Shown here piece after piece: positions 1 to 7,868 of a stretch of DNA of 64,000 bases. This DNA comes from Agromyces allii (GTDB lineage: Bacteria > Actinomycetota > Actinomycetes > Actinomycetales > Microbacteriaceae), in assembly GCF_009749385.1 (NCBI RefSeq), contig NZ_WBIN01000003.1:124001-188000 (forward strand), written 5' to 3'. How positions within the stretch are numbered: the stretch's first letter is position 1; every line of letters starts with the position of its first letter. The translations under genes and the position numbers were made by a program. The notes under the pieces are model-generated. The model worked only from the letters and a program-made list of their open reading frames with translations. It did no database searches and was not told the origin of the DNA.

Positions 1-83
1 GGCGGATGCCGCGGCGCGGCCAAGCCGGGCTCGCACGACCCGTGCCGAGCGCTCGCCTTCGGCTCCCGGCATGCGTCGCCGCC

Positions 84-89
84 TAGACT
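84..89 (+). promoter_or_regulatory. Putative -10 element, leaderless promoter
   Basis: TAGACT lies 6 nt before the GTG start of the first gene, so transcription would begin at or next to the start codon. No Shine-Dalgarno sequence is visible. The same word and flanks (GCCTAGACTG) recur before trxB. No clear -35 hexamer is seen. The promoter is inferred from position and repetition. Confidence 0.5.
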
Positions 90-95
90 GACGGG

Positions 96-1151
96 GTGAC
101 TGGCTCGGGGGTTCGCAGAGGCCGGCTCTCACCGCTGTCGATCGCCGGGTGGGCCGCGCTGGCCATGCTGCTCGCGACTGCGTTCGTCGCCGCGCTCGGC
201 GGCCTGAACCAGACCACGTACGGCGCGGCGAACTTCGTGGAGCGCTATCTCTCGGCCATCGCCGACGACGACCTCGCCACGGCCATCACCACGCCGGGCG
301 TGGCACTCGATGACGACGAGCTCACGGCGAAGGGCCTGCCGACCGACATCTCCACGGCCATGCTGCGTTCCGACGTGATCGAGGCGGGGCCCGAAGACGT
401 GCGCATCGTCGACGACGTGAAGCACGACGACGGCACGCACACCGTCACAGCCAGTTACCGGCTCGACACGGCGATCCTGCAGACCTCCTTCGACATCCGC
501 CCCATCGAACCGCTCTACGGACTCCTGAACCGGTGGGAGTTCGTCGAGAGCCCGATCGCCGTGATCGACGTGACCGCCGCCCACAACCCGCTCTTCACGG
601 TCGGCGACCTCACCCTCGACACCCGGGCCCTGAAGTCGGGCGACGAGCTGACCGCGTTCAGCCAGACGGCGCCCTACCTCGCGATCGCCCCCGCCGCCTA
701 CGAGTTCAGCTTCAGCGACACCCTCGTCGCCGCCGTGCCCGTGCCGCTGGCGACCGAGCCCGGCGTGCGCGTCCCCGTCACCGTCGATGCGCAGCCCACG
801 GCCGACTTCGTCGCCCGCGTGCAGACCCAGGTCGACGCCTACCTCGACGACTGCGCGAAGCAGACCGTGCTGCAGCCCGCGGGGTGCCCCTTCGGCATCG
901 AGATCGACGACCGCGTGCTCGGCGACCCGACGTGGTCGATCGTCGAGTACCCCGCCGTCACGCTCACGGCGGGCGAGACGGCCTTCGAGATGCCCGCGAC
1001 CGACGGCATGGCCCACATCTCGGTCGAGGTGCAGTCGCTCTTCGACGGCGACATCTCGCAGCTCGAGGAGGACCGCGCGTTCCGGCTCGCCCTCAGCGCC
1101 ACGATCCGCCCTGATGGCAGCATCGCGATCCAGCTGCAGCAGACCGACTGA
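96..1151 (+). CDS. Membrane-anchored protein of unknown function
   Basis: The 351-residue product has a short basic N-terminus and one hydrophobic segment at about residues 15-36. The remainder is soluble, acidic and probably extracytoplasmic, so it looks like a type II membrane protein or one with an uncleaved signal anchor. There are no lipobox and no catalytic motif that I recognise. Two cysteines in the C-terminal half (in DDCAKQ and PAGCPFG) could form a disulfide outside the cell. The GTG start follows a TAGACT box by 6 nt, suggesting leaderless expression. It converges on the copper fusion gene with a 40-bp gap. The family is not recognised. Confidence 0.75.
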   Translation: MTGSGVRRGRLSPLSIAGWAALAMLLATAFVAALGGLNQTTYGAANFVERYLSAIADDDLATAITTPGVALDDDELTAKGLPTDISTAMLRSDVIEAGPEDVRIVDDVKHDDGTHTVTASYRLDTAILQTSFDIRPIEPLYGLLNRWEFVESPIAVIDVTAAHNPLFTVGDLTLDTRALKSGDELTAFSQTAPYLAIAPAAYEFSFSDTLVAAVPVPLATEPGVRVPVTVDAQPTADFVARVQTQVDAYLDDCAKQTVLQPAGCPFGIEIDDRVLGDPTWSIVEYPAVTLTAGETAFEMPATDGMAHISVEVQSLFDGDISQLEEDRAFRLALSATIRPDGSIAIQLQQTD

Positions 1152-1191
1152 CGCGTGGCGCGCCCGGCCCGGCCGGGTCGACGGGCCGCGC

Positions 1192-3186
1192 TCAGTCCTG
1201 CCGGTCGCGCGCGGCCATGGCCGCGAGCCGTGCGTTGTACGCCTCGAGTTCGGCATCGCCGGTGCGGTCGGCGTGCCGATCGTGCCGCTTCGACTCCTTC
1301 TGGTCGCTGCGCGACCACTGCACCGCCACGGTGATCGCGAGCGCGACCGTCGGGATCTCGCCGATCGACCACGCGAGGCCGCCGCCCATCTGCTGGTCGA
1401 CGAGCGCATCGGTGCCCCAGCCCATGGCGCCGTACCAGTCGGCGAGCAGCAGGCCCGCGCTCGACATGATCGCGAGGCCGAAGAACGCGTGCAGCGCCAT
1501 GGTGCCGAGCAGCAGCACGAGACGGAACGCGTACGGCAGTCGGTAGGGCACCGGGTCGATGCCGATGAGCGACTGCACGAACAGGTACCCCGTGATGAGG
1601 AAGTGCACGATCATCCACTCGTGGCCGATGTGGTCGACCATCGTCCAGCGGAACAGCGGCGAGTAGTAGAACACCCAGAGCGATCCGGCGAACAGCACGG
1701 CCGCGACGATCGGGTTCGCGATGATTCCGGCGAACTTCGAGTGCACCGCGAGCAGGATCCACTCGCGGCCGCCGCGGGAGCCGTCTTTGCGGGCCCTGAT
1801 CGCACGCGCGGCGAGCGTGACCGGGGCGCCCGGAACGAGCAGCACGGGCACGGCCATGGTCAGCACCATGTGCGCGGCCATGTGCGCCGAGAACAGGTAC
1901 TGCTCGTAGGCGTTCACGCCGCCGTTCGTGATGTACGCGAGCAGCAGCATGCCCGCGACCCACAGCACCGAGCGGTACACGGGCCACTTGTCGCCGCGAC
2001 GGCGAAGCCGCCACACTCCCGCCAGGTAGAAGAAGATGCCGAAGCCGCAGCCCAGGATCCACAGCAGGTCGAGGTTCCACTCGGTGAAGTAGCGGTACAG
2101 GTCGGGCCACGGCGGCAGCGGTTCGCCCGTGAGGATCTCGGCGGGCGTCTGCGCGATGACCCCCGGCTGCTCGGCGACCGGCGTCGCGGTGCGTGCGAGA
2201 GCCGCGGCCACGCCCGACGCGAGTCCCATGAATCCGAGTTCGGCGACCACGAGGATCCAGAACTCGGAGATGCGGGATGCCGGGCGGTCGGCCTTGCCCG
2301 CAGCGCCCGCACGCGACATCCGCCCGATGAGGTATCGGCGCTGGATGGCCCCGAACCCGCCGAGTGCCAGCAGGCCGAGCAGCTTCACGATCACGAGCAC
2401 GCCGTAGGGGGTGCTCAGCTGGTCCCACGTGCCGATGCGGAGCGCGGCGTTGGCATAGCCCGAGACCGCGACGACGATGAAGCAGATGAGCGCGACCGTC
2501 GAGTAGCGCGCGAGCACGACCGGCAGGCGCGCGCCGTCGAGCTCGTTGCGCAGCAGCACGATCGTGAGCAGGCCGCCGAGCCAGACGGCGGCGAAGACGA
2601 GGTGCAGGCCGAGCGACGTGATGGCCGCGCTGTGGCCCGCGGTGCCCGCCGAATGCCCCTGCTGCGCCATGGGCACGAGCGAGACCACCGCGAGCACCGC
2701 CACGAACACGAGCGCCGTGTGGTTGCGCACCGCGAAGCAGAGCACCGTGACGGCGGCGCCCACGAGCGTCGTCGTGAGCCACGCCTGCCCGAGCGGGATC
2801 GTGGTGAGGAACTGGCCGAGCTGCGCGCCGAACGTGTCGCCGAAGCTCAGCTGCACACCCGTGACGACGAGGAACGTGAGCAGGCCGGTCACGGCACTGG
2901 CCACGGTGAACAGGGCTGCGGATGCCGCGGCGACGTCGAGTGCGACATCGAACTCGCGCTTCTTCGGGGTCAGCGCCCAGACGGCGAGCATGAGCGCGCC
3001 GATCATGCCGGCCGCGCTCAGGTTGACGACGAGCTTCGCGATCGGCAGACCCCAGCGGGCGAACGGCCCTGGATCTTGAATCAGCTGCGGCGCGGCTCCC
3101 CCGCCGTACGCGAGGGCCGCGACCGTCGCCGCGACGGCGACGACGATGAGGACGGCAGGGCCGAACACGCGGACTGAGCGGGGCAC
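1192..3186 (-). CDS. CopD / CtaG-like copper fusion membrane protein
   Basis: The 664-residue polytopic protein combines two known families. The N-terminal half resembles CopD copper-resistance permeases: it has many membrane helices and a conserved stretch with His178, His185, His195 and the WLGG motif near residue 202. The C-terminal part (from about 360) resembles the actinobacterial CtaG/caa3 cytochrome oxidase assembly family, with conserved histidines in a segment reading VDHIGHEW. Such fusions are common in Actinobacteria and are thought to handle copper at the membrane for tolerance or for supplying cytochrome c oxidase. The length suits a fusion. It is transcribed alone, with no neighbouring copper genes. 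Confidence 0.88.
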   Translation of the reverse strand: MPRSVRVFGPAVLIVVAVAATVAALAYGGGAAPQLIQDPGPFARWGLPIAKLVVNLSAAGMIGALMLAVWALTPKKREFDVALDVAAASAALFTVASAVTGLLTFLVVTGVQLSFGDTFGAQLGQFLTTIPLGQAWLTTTLVGAAVTVLCFAVRNHTALVFVAVLAVVSLVPMAQQGHSAGTAGHSAAITSLGLHLVFAAVWLGGLLTIVLLRNELDGARLPVVLARYSTVALICFIVVAVSGYANAALRIGTWDQLSTPYGVLVIVKLLGLLALGGFGAIQRRYLIGRMSRAGAAGKADRPASRISEFWILVVAELGFMGLASGVAAALARTATPVAEQPGVIAQTPAEILTGEPLPPWPDLYRYFTEWNLDLLWILGCGFGIFFYLAGVWRLRRRGDKWPVYRSVLWVAGMLLLAYITNGGVNAYEQYLFSAHMAAHMVLTMAVPVLLVPGAPVTLAARAIRARKDGSRGGREWILLAVHSKFAGIIANPIVAAVLFAGSLWVFYYSPLFRWTMVDHIGHEWMIVHFLITGYLFVQSLIGIDPVPYRLPYAFRLVLLLGTMALHAFFGLAIMSSAGLLLADWYGAMGWGTDALVDQQMGGGLAWSIGEIPTVALAITVAVQWSRSDQKESKRHDRHADRTGDAELEAYNARLAAMAARDRQD

Positions 3187-3308
3187 CGGACAAGCCTACG
3201 CGGCGCACGGGGCCCGCCCGGCCACAGGAGGTTACGGCGTGGAGGAAGCGGGCGGCGGCGAACAGCCGCGCACCGCGAGCCGAGACATCCGCGCCCCGAC
3301 ACGACGAA

Positions 3309-3334
3309 GGGCGCCCGGCCGAAGCCGGACGCCC
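3309..3334 (-). terminator. Intrinsic terminator of the HU gene
   Basis: Read on the minus strand, an 11-bp GC-rich stem closes on a TTCG tetraloop about 20 nt after the HU stop. One pair is a G-T wobble on this strand and a mismatch on the other, which supports the direction. Only a short T-containing stretch follows. Confidence 0.7.
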
Positions 3335-3355
3335 CTCGGGGTCGCGAAGACGTGG

Positions 3356-3643
3356 TTACTTCGCGGCGGCCTTGAGCTTGGAGCCGGCCGAGACCTTCAC
3401 CGAGTAGCCGGCCGGGATCTGGATCTCGGCGCCGGTCTGCGGGTTGCGGCCGGTGCGGGCTGCACGGTGCGTGCGCTCGACGGCGAGCCAGCCCGGGATG
3501 GAGACCTTGGTGCCGGCGCCCACGGACTCGGCGAGAGCCTCGAAGAGCCCGCCGAGAACGGCGTCGACGGTGGCCTGGCTCTGTCCGGTCGACGCTGCGA
3601 CCTTCGCGACGAGCTCGGTCTTGTTGAGCGACTTGTCAGCCAT
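3356..3643 (-). CDS. hup: HU family nucleoid protein
   Basis: This 95-residue histone-like DNA-binding protein bends and compacts DNA as a dimer. The N-terminal helices (LNKTELVAKVA) and the beta-arm region (residues 59-81, with GRNPQTG) match HU/IHF. Its length is typical of bacterial HU. It lacks the long Lys/Ala-rich tail of mycobacterial HupB and ends simply in KLKAAAK. The ATG is preceded by a GAGGAGG ribosome-binding site. A longer reading to 4009 exists but has no family match. It is transcribed alone, with its own terminator and a leader that carries a LexA-like dyad. Confidence 0.96.
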   Translation of the reverse strand: MADKSLNKTELVAKVAASTGQSQATVDAVLGGLFEALAESVGAGTKVSIPGWLAVERTHRAARTGRNPQTGAEIQIPAGYSVKVSAGSKLKAAAK

Positions 3644-3697
3644 TGAATGTCCTCCTCGGACCTTCGCTGTTCTGTACAGCATCTTGTGAGTTCTCGG

Positions 3698-3709
3698 GAA
3701 CGATCGTTC
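3698..3709 (-). promoter_or_regulatory. LexA/SOS-box-like dyad in the HU leader
   Basis: GAAC-GATC-GTTC is a perfect 12-bp palindrome fitting the core GAAC-N4-GTTC of Gram-positive LexA boxes. The flanks (GG and AA) do not extend the symmetry to the actinobacterial TCGAAC-N4-GTTCGA form. It lies about 55 nt upstream of the HU start, downstream of a TACATT element at 3741-3746, so a repressor here would block elongation or initiation. LexA binding is inferred. Confidence 0.4.
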
Positions 3710-3740
3710 AACCGCCCCCGTGGCCGATCGGGCCGCCTCG

Positions 3741-3746
3741 AATGTA
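3741..3746 (-). promoter_or_regulatory. Putative -10 element of the HU gene
   Basis: On the minus strand the sequence reads TACATT, matching TAnnnT, about 95 nt upstream of the HU ATG. The leader it would create contains the LexA-like dyad and a second small dyad near 3666-3680 (GCTGT-N5-ACAGC). No convincing -35 element is seen. Confidence 0.35.
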
Positions 3747-3837
3747 GCAGAGAAGCCCGGAAACTCGCGGATTTCCAGCCTTTTCAGGCATGGAAGTCCC
3801 GGCGTGTCGCCCCATGACGACACCGGGGACGCCGAAA

Positions 3838-3866
3838 GGGGCGCCCCGGGAAACCCGGGACGCCCC
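3838..3866 (-). terminator. Intrinsic terminator of the L28-L33-S14 operon
   Basis: On the minus strand, GGGGCGTCCCGGG, a TTT loop and CCCGGGGCGCCCC form a 13-bp stem with one G-T wobble, followed by CTTTCGG. It starts 25 nt after the S14 stop. The wobble pairs only on the minus strand. Confidence 0.8.
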
Positions 3867-3890
3867 TCTCGAAAGCGTGAAGCTAGATGA

Positions 3891-4196
3891 TTACCAGCTC
3901 GACTTCGTGATGCCGGGCAGCTCGCCACGGTGCGCCATGTCACGGAAGCGGACGCGCGAGACGCCGAACTTCGTGAGGACACCGCGGGGGCGGCCGTCGA
4001 TGGCGTCACGCGAACGCACGCGGATGGGCGATGCGTTGCGGGGCAGCTTCTGGAGGCCGACGCGAGCAGCCTCGCGGGACTCGTCGGTGCCGTTCGGGTC
4101 GATGAGGGCCTTCTTCAGCTCGAGGCGCTTCGCCGCGTAGCGGTCGACGATCACCTTGCGCTGCTCGTTGCGCGCGATCTTGCTCTTCTTCGCCAT
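3891..4196 (-). CDS. rpsN: 30S ribosomal protein S14, zinc-independent type
   Basis: The 101-residue product has the long-form S14 sequence ([28 protein letters not shown]) and no cysteines. It is therefore the zinc-independent version rather than the short Cys4 form. S14 is a late-assembling protein of the 30S head. It is the third gene of rpmB-rpmG-rpsN and starts 3 nt after the rpmG stop. In many actinobacteria cysteine-free copies are induced by zinc limitation, but no Zur box is visible before this operon. It may therefore be the housekeeping copy. Confidence 0.97.
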   Translation of the reverse strand: MAKKSKIARNEQRKVIVDRYAAKRLELKKALIDPNGTDESREAARVGLQKLPRNASPIRVRSRDAIDGRPRGVLTKFGVSRVRFRDMAHRGELPGITKSSW

Positions 4197-4199
4197 TGT

Positions 4200-4367
4200 T
4201 TAGCGCTCCTCTCGGAAATCGACGTGCTTGCGGATCACCGGGTCGTACTTCTTGAGCACGAGACGGTCGGGGTTGTTGCGACGGTTCTTGCGGGTCACGT
4301 AGGTGAACCCGGTGCCGGCCGTCGAACGGAGCTTGATGATGGGACGAATGTCCTGCTGCTTCGCCAT
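4200..4367 (-). CDS. rpmG: 50S ribosomal protein L33
   Basis: This short gene encodes 55 residues beginning [20 protein letters not shown], a clear L33 sequence. The two CxxC pairs of the zinc-binding form are absent. The ATG overlaps the upstream rpmB stop by one base (TAATG), so translation of the two is probably coupled. L33 sits near the E site of the 50S subunit. It is flanked by rpmB and rpsN in one operon. Confidence 0.96.
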   Translation of the reverse strand: MAKQQDIRPIIKLRSTAGTGFTYVTRKNRRNNPDRLVLKKYDPVIRKHVDFREER

Positions 4368-4603
4368 TAGAGCTTCACCCCACGAGCCTGGATGTCCTTG
4401 ACGACCTTTTCGATGCCACGGGCGTCGATCACCTTGATGCCCTTGGCGGACACGTTCAGGGTGACGCTACGACGGAGCGAGGGCACGTAGTAGGTCTTCT
4501 TCTGCACGTTCGGGTCGAAGCGGCGCTTCGTCCGGCGGTGCGAGTGCGAGATGTTGTGACCGAAGCCGGGAACGGCTCCAGTCACCTGGCACACTGCTGC
4601 CAT
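4367..4603 (-). CDS. rpmB: 50S ribosomal protein L28
   Basis: The 78-residue product contains the hallmark segment [14 protein letters not shown] and ends [15 protein letters not shown]. Only one cysteine remains (residue 5), where zinc-binding L28 has paired cysteines, so this is the zinc-free type. The start is fixed by a GGAGGAAAG Shine-Dalgarno sequence just upstream. It is the first gene of the rpmB-rpmG-rpsN operon and follows a roughly 140-nt leader with three hairpins. Confidence 0.97.
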   Translation of the reverse strand: MAAVCQVTGAVPGFGHNISHSHRRTKRRFDPNVQKKTYYVPSLRRSVTLNVSAKGIKVIDARGIEKVVKDIQARGVKL

Positions 4604-4622
4604 TGGTCTTTCCTCCAATACC

Positions 4623-4738
4623 GAGGGGCGGATGCCCCTCCCAAGGTCTCTTGTCTGCTGACCTCCCACGCCGAAACCCGCGATTTCTCGCGGTACTCGA
4701 AGGGGGATGGTCGCGGTCTGGGTAGTGGATGTACCCAG
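4623..4738 (-). promoter_or_regulatory. Structured 5' leader of the L28-L33-S14 operon
   Basis: Three hairpins follow one another on the minus strand between a possible -10 element (TAGGCT, 4754-4749) and the rpmB ribosome-binding site. At 4738-4718, CTGGGTA and TACCCAG flank a 7-nt loop. At 4693-4678, CCGCGA-GAAA-TCGCGG has a GNRA tetraloop. At 4640-4623, GAGGGGC-ATCC-GCCCCTC lies just before the Shine-Dalgarno. The arrangement resembles autoregulatory ribosomal-protein leaders. I do not recognise a known RNA family. Confidence 0.45.
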
Positions 4739-4875
4739 CCAAAGGAACAGCCTACCAGAGAGGCTGATCACGGCCGAATCGGGCGGATGCCGCGTGCGGG
4801 CGCCTCGGCGGTGGTATCCCTGACTGGAGACATCCCCCTTCCGGGGACACCATCTGAACGAAGGAACGAGGCGAC

Positions 4876-5844
4876 GTGGCACCACGCTCGGATTCGCAGC
4901 GCGTCACCGTCATCGGAGCCGGCGTGATCGGGCTCTCGATCGCCGTCGAACTCGCCGACGCCGGCCATGACGTCACCGTCGTCGCCGACACGGACACCAT
5001 GCAGACCGTGTCTGCGGTGGCGGCCGCCGTGTGGTTCCCGTATCGGAGCGAACGCTCGCCGATGGCCGACGAGCTCCTGCGCAGCTCGTTCGCCCGATTC
5101 TCGCGCCTCTCCACCGATCCCGCCGCCGGCGTCGAGATGCGCGCGGGCACGGTCGTGGAGCGCATTCCGTCCACCGATCGCTCGTGGGCCGCGGACGTGC
5201 CGGGCGCCGTCGAGGCCGACCCGAGGCTGTTGCCCGCGGGAGCGAGCTCGGGCATCCGTGCCACCCTGCCGCTCGTCGTGATCCCGGCGTACCTACCGTG
5301 GCTGCGTGCGCAGGCGCTCTCCCGGGGCGTCGCGTTCGAGCGCCGCACGGTCACCCGACTGGGCGAGCTCGTCGGCGGCGCCGACACCGTCGTCATCGCG
5401 GGCGGCATCCGCGGCGGCGAACTGCTCGGCGGCGATGCCGACGTCTTCCCGGTCAGGGGCCAGGTGGTCCACGTCGCGAACCCCGGACTCACCGACTGGA
5501 TCATCGACAACGACGACCCGGCGGGCGTGACCTACGTGTTCCCACGCCGCGACGACGTCGTGATCGGCGGCACCTCGATCGACGGCTCGTGGGATCTCCG
5601 GGTCGACGTCGACACGGAGCTGGCGATCCTCGAACGCGCGGCGGCGCTCGTGCCGGCGATCGCCGGGCAGCCGGTCGTCGGGCGCGCGGTCGGGTTGCGG
5701 CCCGCCCGCCCGACCATCCGGCTCGAGCGCGTGACGCAGCACGAGCTCCCCGTCATCGCCGCCTACGGCCACGGCGGCGCAGGGGTTACGCTGTCGTGGG
5801 GCACGGCCGAACGGGTTCGGGCGATGCTCGACGACGAGGGCTGA
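4876..5844 (+). CDS. FAD-dependent D-amino-acid oxidase family protein
   Basis: The 322-residue protein has an N-terminal Rossmann FAD motif GAGVIG (residues 14-19) and the D-amino-acid oxidase pattern through its length. This includes AAVWFPYR after the FAD site, [13 protein letters not shown] in the substrate domain, and the C-terminal [23 protein letters not shown] signature. Members oxidise D-amino acids to 2-oxo acids with release of ammonia and hydrogen peroxide. Substrate preference cannot be read here. The GTG start is preceded by a weak purine-rich stretch (GAAGGAACGAGGCGAC). It lies alone between divergent and convergent neighbours. No peroxisomal-type tail is expected or seen. Confidence 0.88.
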   Translation: MAPRSDSQRVTVIGAGVIGLSIAVELADAGHDVTVVADTDTMQTVSAVAAAVWFPYRSERSPMADELLRSSFARFSRLSTDPAAGVEMRAGTVVERIPSTDRSWAADVPGAVEADPRLLPAGASSGIRATLPLVVIPAYLPWLRAQALSRGVAFERRTVTRLGELVGGADTVVIAGGIRGGELLGGDADVFPVRGQVVHVANPGLTDWIIDNDDPAGVTYVFPRRDDVVIGGTSIDGSWDLRVDVDTELAILERAAALVPAIAGQPVVGRAVGLRPARPTIRLERVTQHELPVIAAYGHGGAGVTLSWGTAERVRAMLDDEG

Positions 5845-5852
5845 GACGACGA

Positions 5853-5897
5853 GAACCGAGGGTGGCGGATGCCGCGGCATCCGTCGCTCCTCGGTTC
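5853..5897. terminator. Bidirectional hairpin between convergent genes
   Basis: GAACCGAGG and CCTCGGTTC form the outer 9-bp arms around an inner GGATGCC-GC-GGCATCC stem. It sits between the oxidase stop and the convergent betaine-binding lipoprotein gene. T-rich tails are weak on both sides. The inner stem is made of the GGATGCC word that is frequent in this genome. Confidence 0.6.
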
Positions 5898-5915
5898 GGG
5901 TCGTGAGGCGCAGCG

Positions 5916-6809
5916 CTACCGGGTGAGCGTCGCCACGTATGCGTTGTTCGCGGCGATCCACTGCTCGACGACGGGGCCGTAGTCATCGGTCGCGTCGCCG
6001 TTGAACATCGCGTTCTCGAGCGAGTAGAGCAGCGCGGAGTCCATCGAGAACGACGTCAGCCAGCCCGCGAGGGTCGGGTGCGTCTCCTCGAACGACGCGG
6101 CGCCGAACGAGTGGATGCCCTCCGATCCGCCCAGCGCACCCTCGGGGTCCTCGAGGTCCTTGATCGCGAAGGCGTCGTAGGCCCAGTGCGGGCTCCACAG
6201 CGTCACGGCGATGTTCTCGCCGGCGTCGGTCGCCGCGGTCAGCTCCGAGAGCATCGCGGGCGTCGAGCTGGTGAGGTACTCCAGGTCGTCGAGGCCGTAG
6301 GCGGGAATGACCGCCTCGCTCGTGACCCGGTTCAGGCCCGAGCCCGGCTCGATGCCGACGAGGCGGTTGTCGAACAGGTCGGCGTTGGCCGCGAGCTCGT
6401 CGAGGGAGTCGATCGGCGCGTCGGCGTTCACGGCGATCGTGAGCTTCGCGTCGTTGTTCCACGCGCCGAGGTCGACGATGTCGTCGCCGTACTCCTCGAC
6501 GTAGTCGGCGTGCGTGGTCGGCAGCCAGGTGTCGAGGGTCACGTCGTAGTCGTCGCTCGCGAGGCCGCTGTACACGGGCGCCGGGTCGGCGTACTCGAGC
6601 GTGACGTCGTAGCCCTGCTTGGTGAGGATCGCCTTCCAGAGCTCGCTCGCGGCGACGCCCTCGTCCCAGCCGTTGAACACGGCGATGGTGACGTCCTTCT
6701 GATCGCCGTTGGCGAGGGTCTCGGCCTCGGCGTCGGTCGAGCATCCGGCGAGCACGAGTGCCGAGACGGCGCTCAGGGCGAGGGCTCCGGTGAGGGTGGA
6801 CTTCTTCAT
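5916..6809 (-). CDS. Glycine betaine/proline ABC transporter, substrate-binding lipoprotein
   Basis: The 297-residue product begins with a lipoprotein signal peptide (MKKSTLTGALALSAVSALVLAGC), with the lipid-modified cysteine at position 23. The mature part matches the OpuAC/ProX family of quaternary-amine binding proteins and would bind betaine, choline or proline at the membrane surface. The second methionine was chosen as start because AAAGGAAC precedes it; an in-frame ATG five codons earlier has no spacing advantage. It is the last gene of an ATPase-permease-binding protein cluster, 141 bp after the permease, so it could be expressed at a different level. Confidence 0.93.
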   Translation of the reverse strand: MKKSTLTGALALSAVSALVLAGCSTDAEAETLANGDQKDVTIAVFNGWDEGVAASELWKAILTKQGYDVTLEYADPAPVYSGLASDDYDVTLDTWLPTTHADYVEEYGDDIVDLGAWNNDAKLTIAVNADAPIDSLDELAANADLFDNRLVGIEPGSGLNRVTSEAVIPAYGLDDLEYLTSSTPAMLSELTAATDAGENIAVTLWSPHWAYDAFAIKDLEDPEGALGGSEGIHSFGAASFEETHPTLAGWLTSFSMDSALLYSLENAMFNGDATDDYGPVVEQWIAANNAYVATLTR

Positions 6810-6950
6810 GGGTGTTCCTTTCATCCCGCGGGCTGTGGGTCGCGGGTGTGGGGTTCAGGTCCGGTGCGCACGGTGTCGTGCGTCATGCGCCGTGCGCGGG
6901 TGGGCGAGCGTGCGGCGGTGGGTGAGCGTGCGGCGGTGCGTGGCGGTGCG

Positions 6951-7868
6951 TCAGGCGGCGACGGATGCCGCGGGCACGGGGGTCTCGTCCACATCGGGCC
7001 GCGCCGCGGCATCCGTCGACCGCGAGGTCGTGTCGCGTCGGCGACGGCCCGCGCCGAGCGCACCCGTGATGCGGTCGAGGATGATCGCGAGGATCACGAC
7101 CGAGAGGCCGGCCTCGAAGCCGAGGGCCACGTCGATGCGGTTGAGCGAGGCGACCACGTCGCCGCCGAGCCCGCCGGCGCCGACCATGCCGGCGATGACG
7201 ACCATCGAGAGCGAGAGCATGATGACCTGGTTCACGCCCGCCATGATGCTCGGCATCGCGAGCGGCAGCTGGATCTGACGCAGGATGCGGCCGCGCGAGG
7301 CGCCGAACGCATGGCCGGCCTCGACGACCTCGGAGTCGACCCCGCGGATGCCGAGCTCGGTCAGGCGCACGCCGGGGGCCATCGCGAACACGATGGTCGC
7401 GACGATGCCCGGCACGACGCCCACGCGGAACAGGATCAGCGCGGGAATGAGGTAGACGAACGCCGGCATGGTCTGCATGAAGTCGAGCACGGGGCGCACG
7501 ATCCTCGACGCGAGGTCGGATCCGGCGGTCCAGATGCCGACGGGCACGGCGAGCGCGATCGCGATGGCGCTCGCGACGAGCACGAGCGCGAGCGACTCCA
7601 TGGCGTGCTCCCACTGGTCCACGCCGACGATCACGAGGAGGCCGAGGGCGGTGCCGAGCGAGAGCTTCCAGCCCTTCAGCACCCAGGCGAGGGCGGCGAG
7701 CGCGAGGATCACGACCCAGAACGGCGGCGTGACGAGCACGAACTCGACCGCGTCGTAGAACGCGAGGAACACGGTGCGCACGATCGAGAAGAACCAGCCG
7801 AGGGTGTCGGTCAGCACGTCGATGAAGCCCTCGGCGAGGTCGCCGAGCGGCAGTCGGAAGTCGTTCAC
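6951..7868 (-). CDS. Glycine betaine/proline ABC transporter permease
   Basis: The 305-residue membrane protein has several transmembrane helices and the EAA-type coupling loop typical of ABC importers (GHAFGASRGRILRQIQLPLA). It resembles ProW/OpuAB permeases for osmoprotectants. Its ATG overlaps the ATPase stop by 4 nt (ATGA), so the two are translationally coupled. The C-terminal tail (after about residue 275) is polar and Arg/Ala/Pro-rich with no recognised domain. Function in osmotic adaptation is inferred from family and neighbours. Confidence 0.93.
   Translation of the reverse strand: MNDFRLPLGDLAEGFIDVLTDTLGWFFSIVRTVFLAFYDAVEFVLVTPPFWVVILALAALAWVLKGWKLSLGTALGLLVIVGVDQWEHAMESLALVLVASAIAIALAVPVGIWTAGSDLASRIVRPVLDFMQTMPAFVYLIPALILFRVGVVPGIVATIVFAMAPGVRLTELGIRGVDSEVVEAGHAFGASRGRILRQIQLPLAMPSIMAGVNQVIMLSLSMVVIAGMVGAGGLGGDVVASLNRIDVALGFEAGLSVVILAIILDRITGALGAGRRRRDTTSRSTDAAARPDVDETPVPAASVAA

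Noticed and set aside
787-3177. Very long plus-strand open frame opposite the CopD/CtaG gene
   Set aside because: Arg/His/Asp-rich translation without family features; a GC-rich shadow of the minus-strand gene.
4604-4760. Zur box upstream of the L28 operon
   Set aside because: Searched for a TGAnAAT-N-ATTnTCA dyad on both strands and found none.
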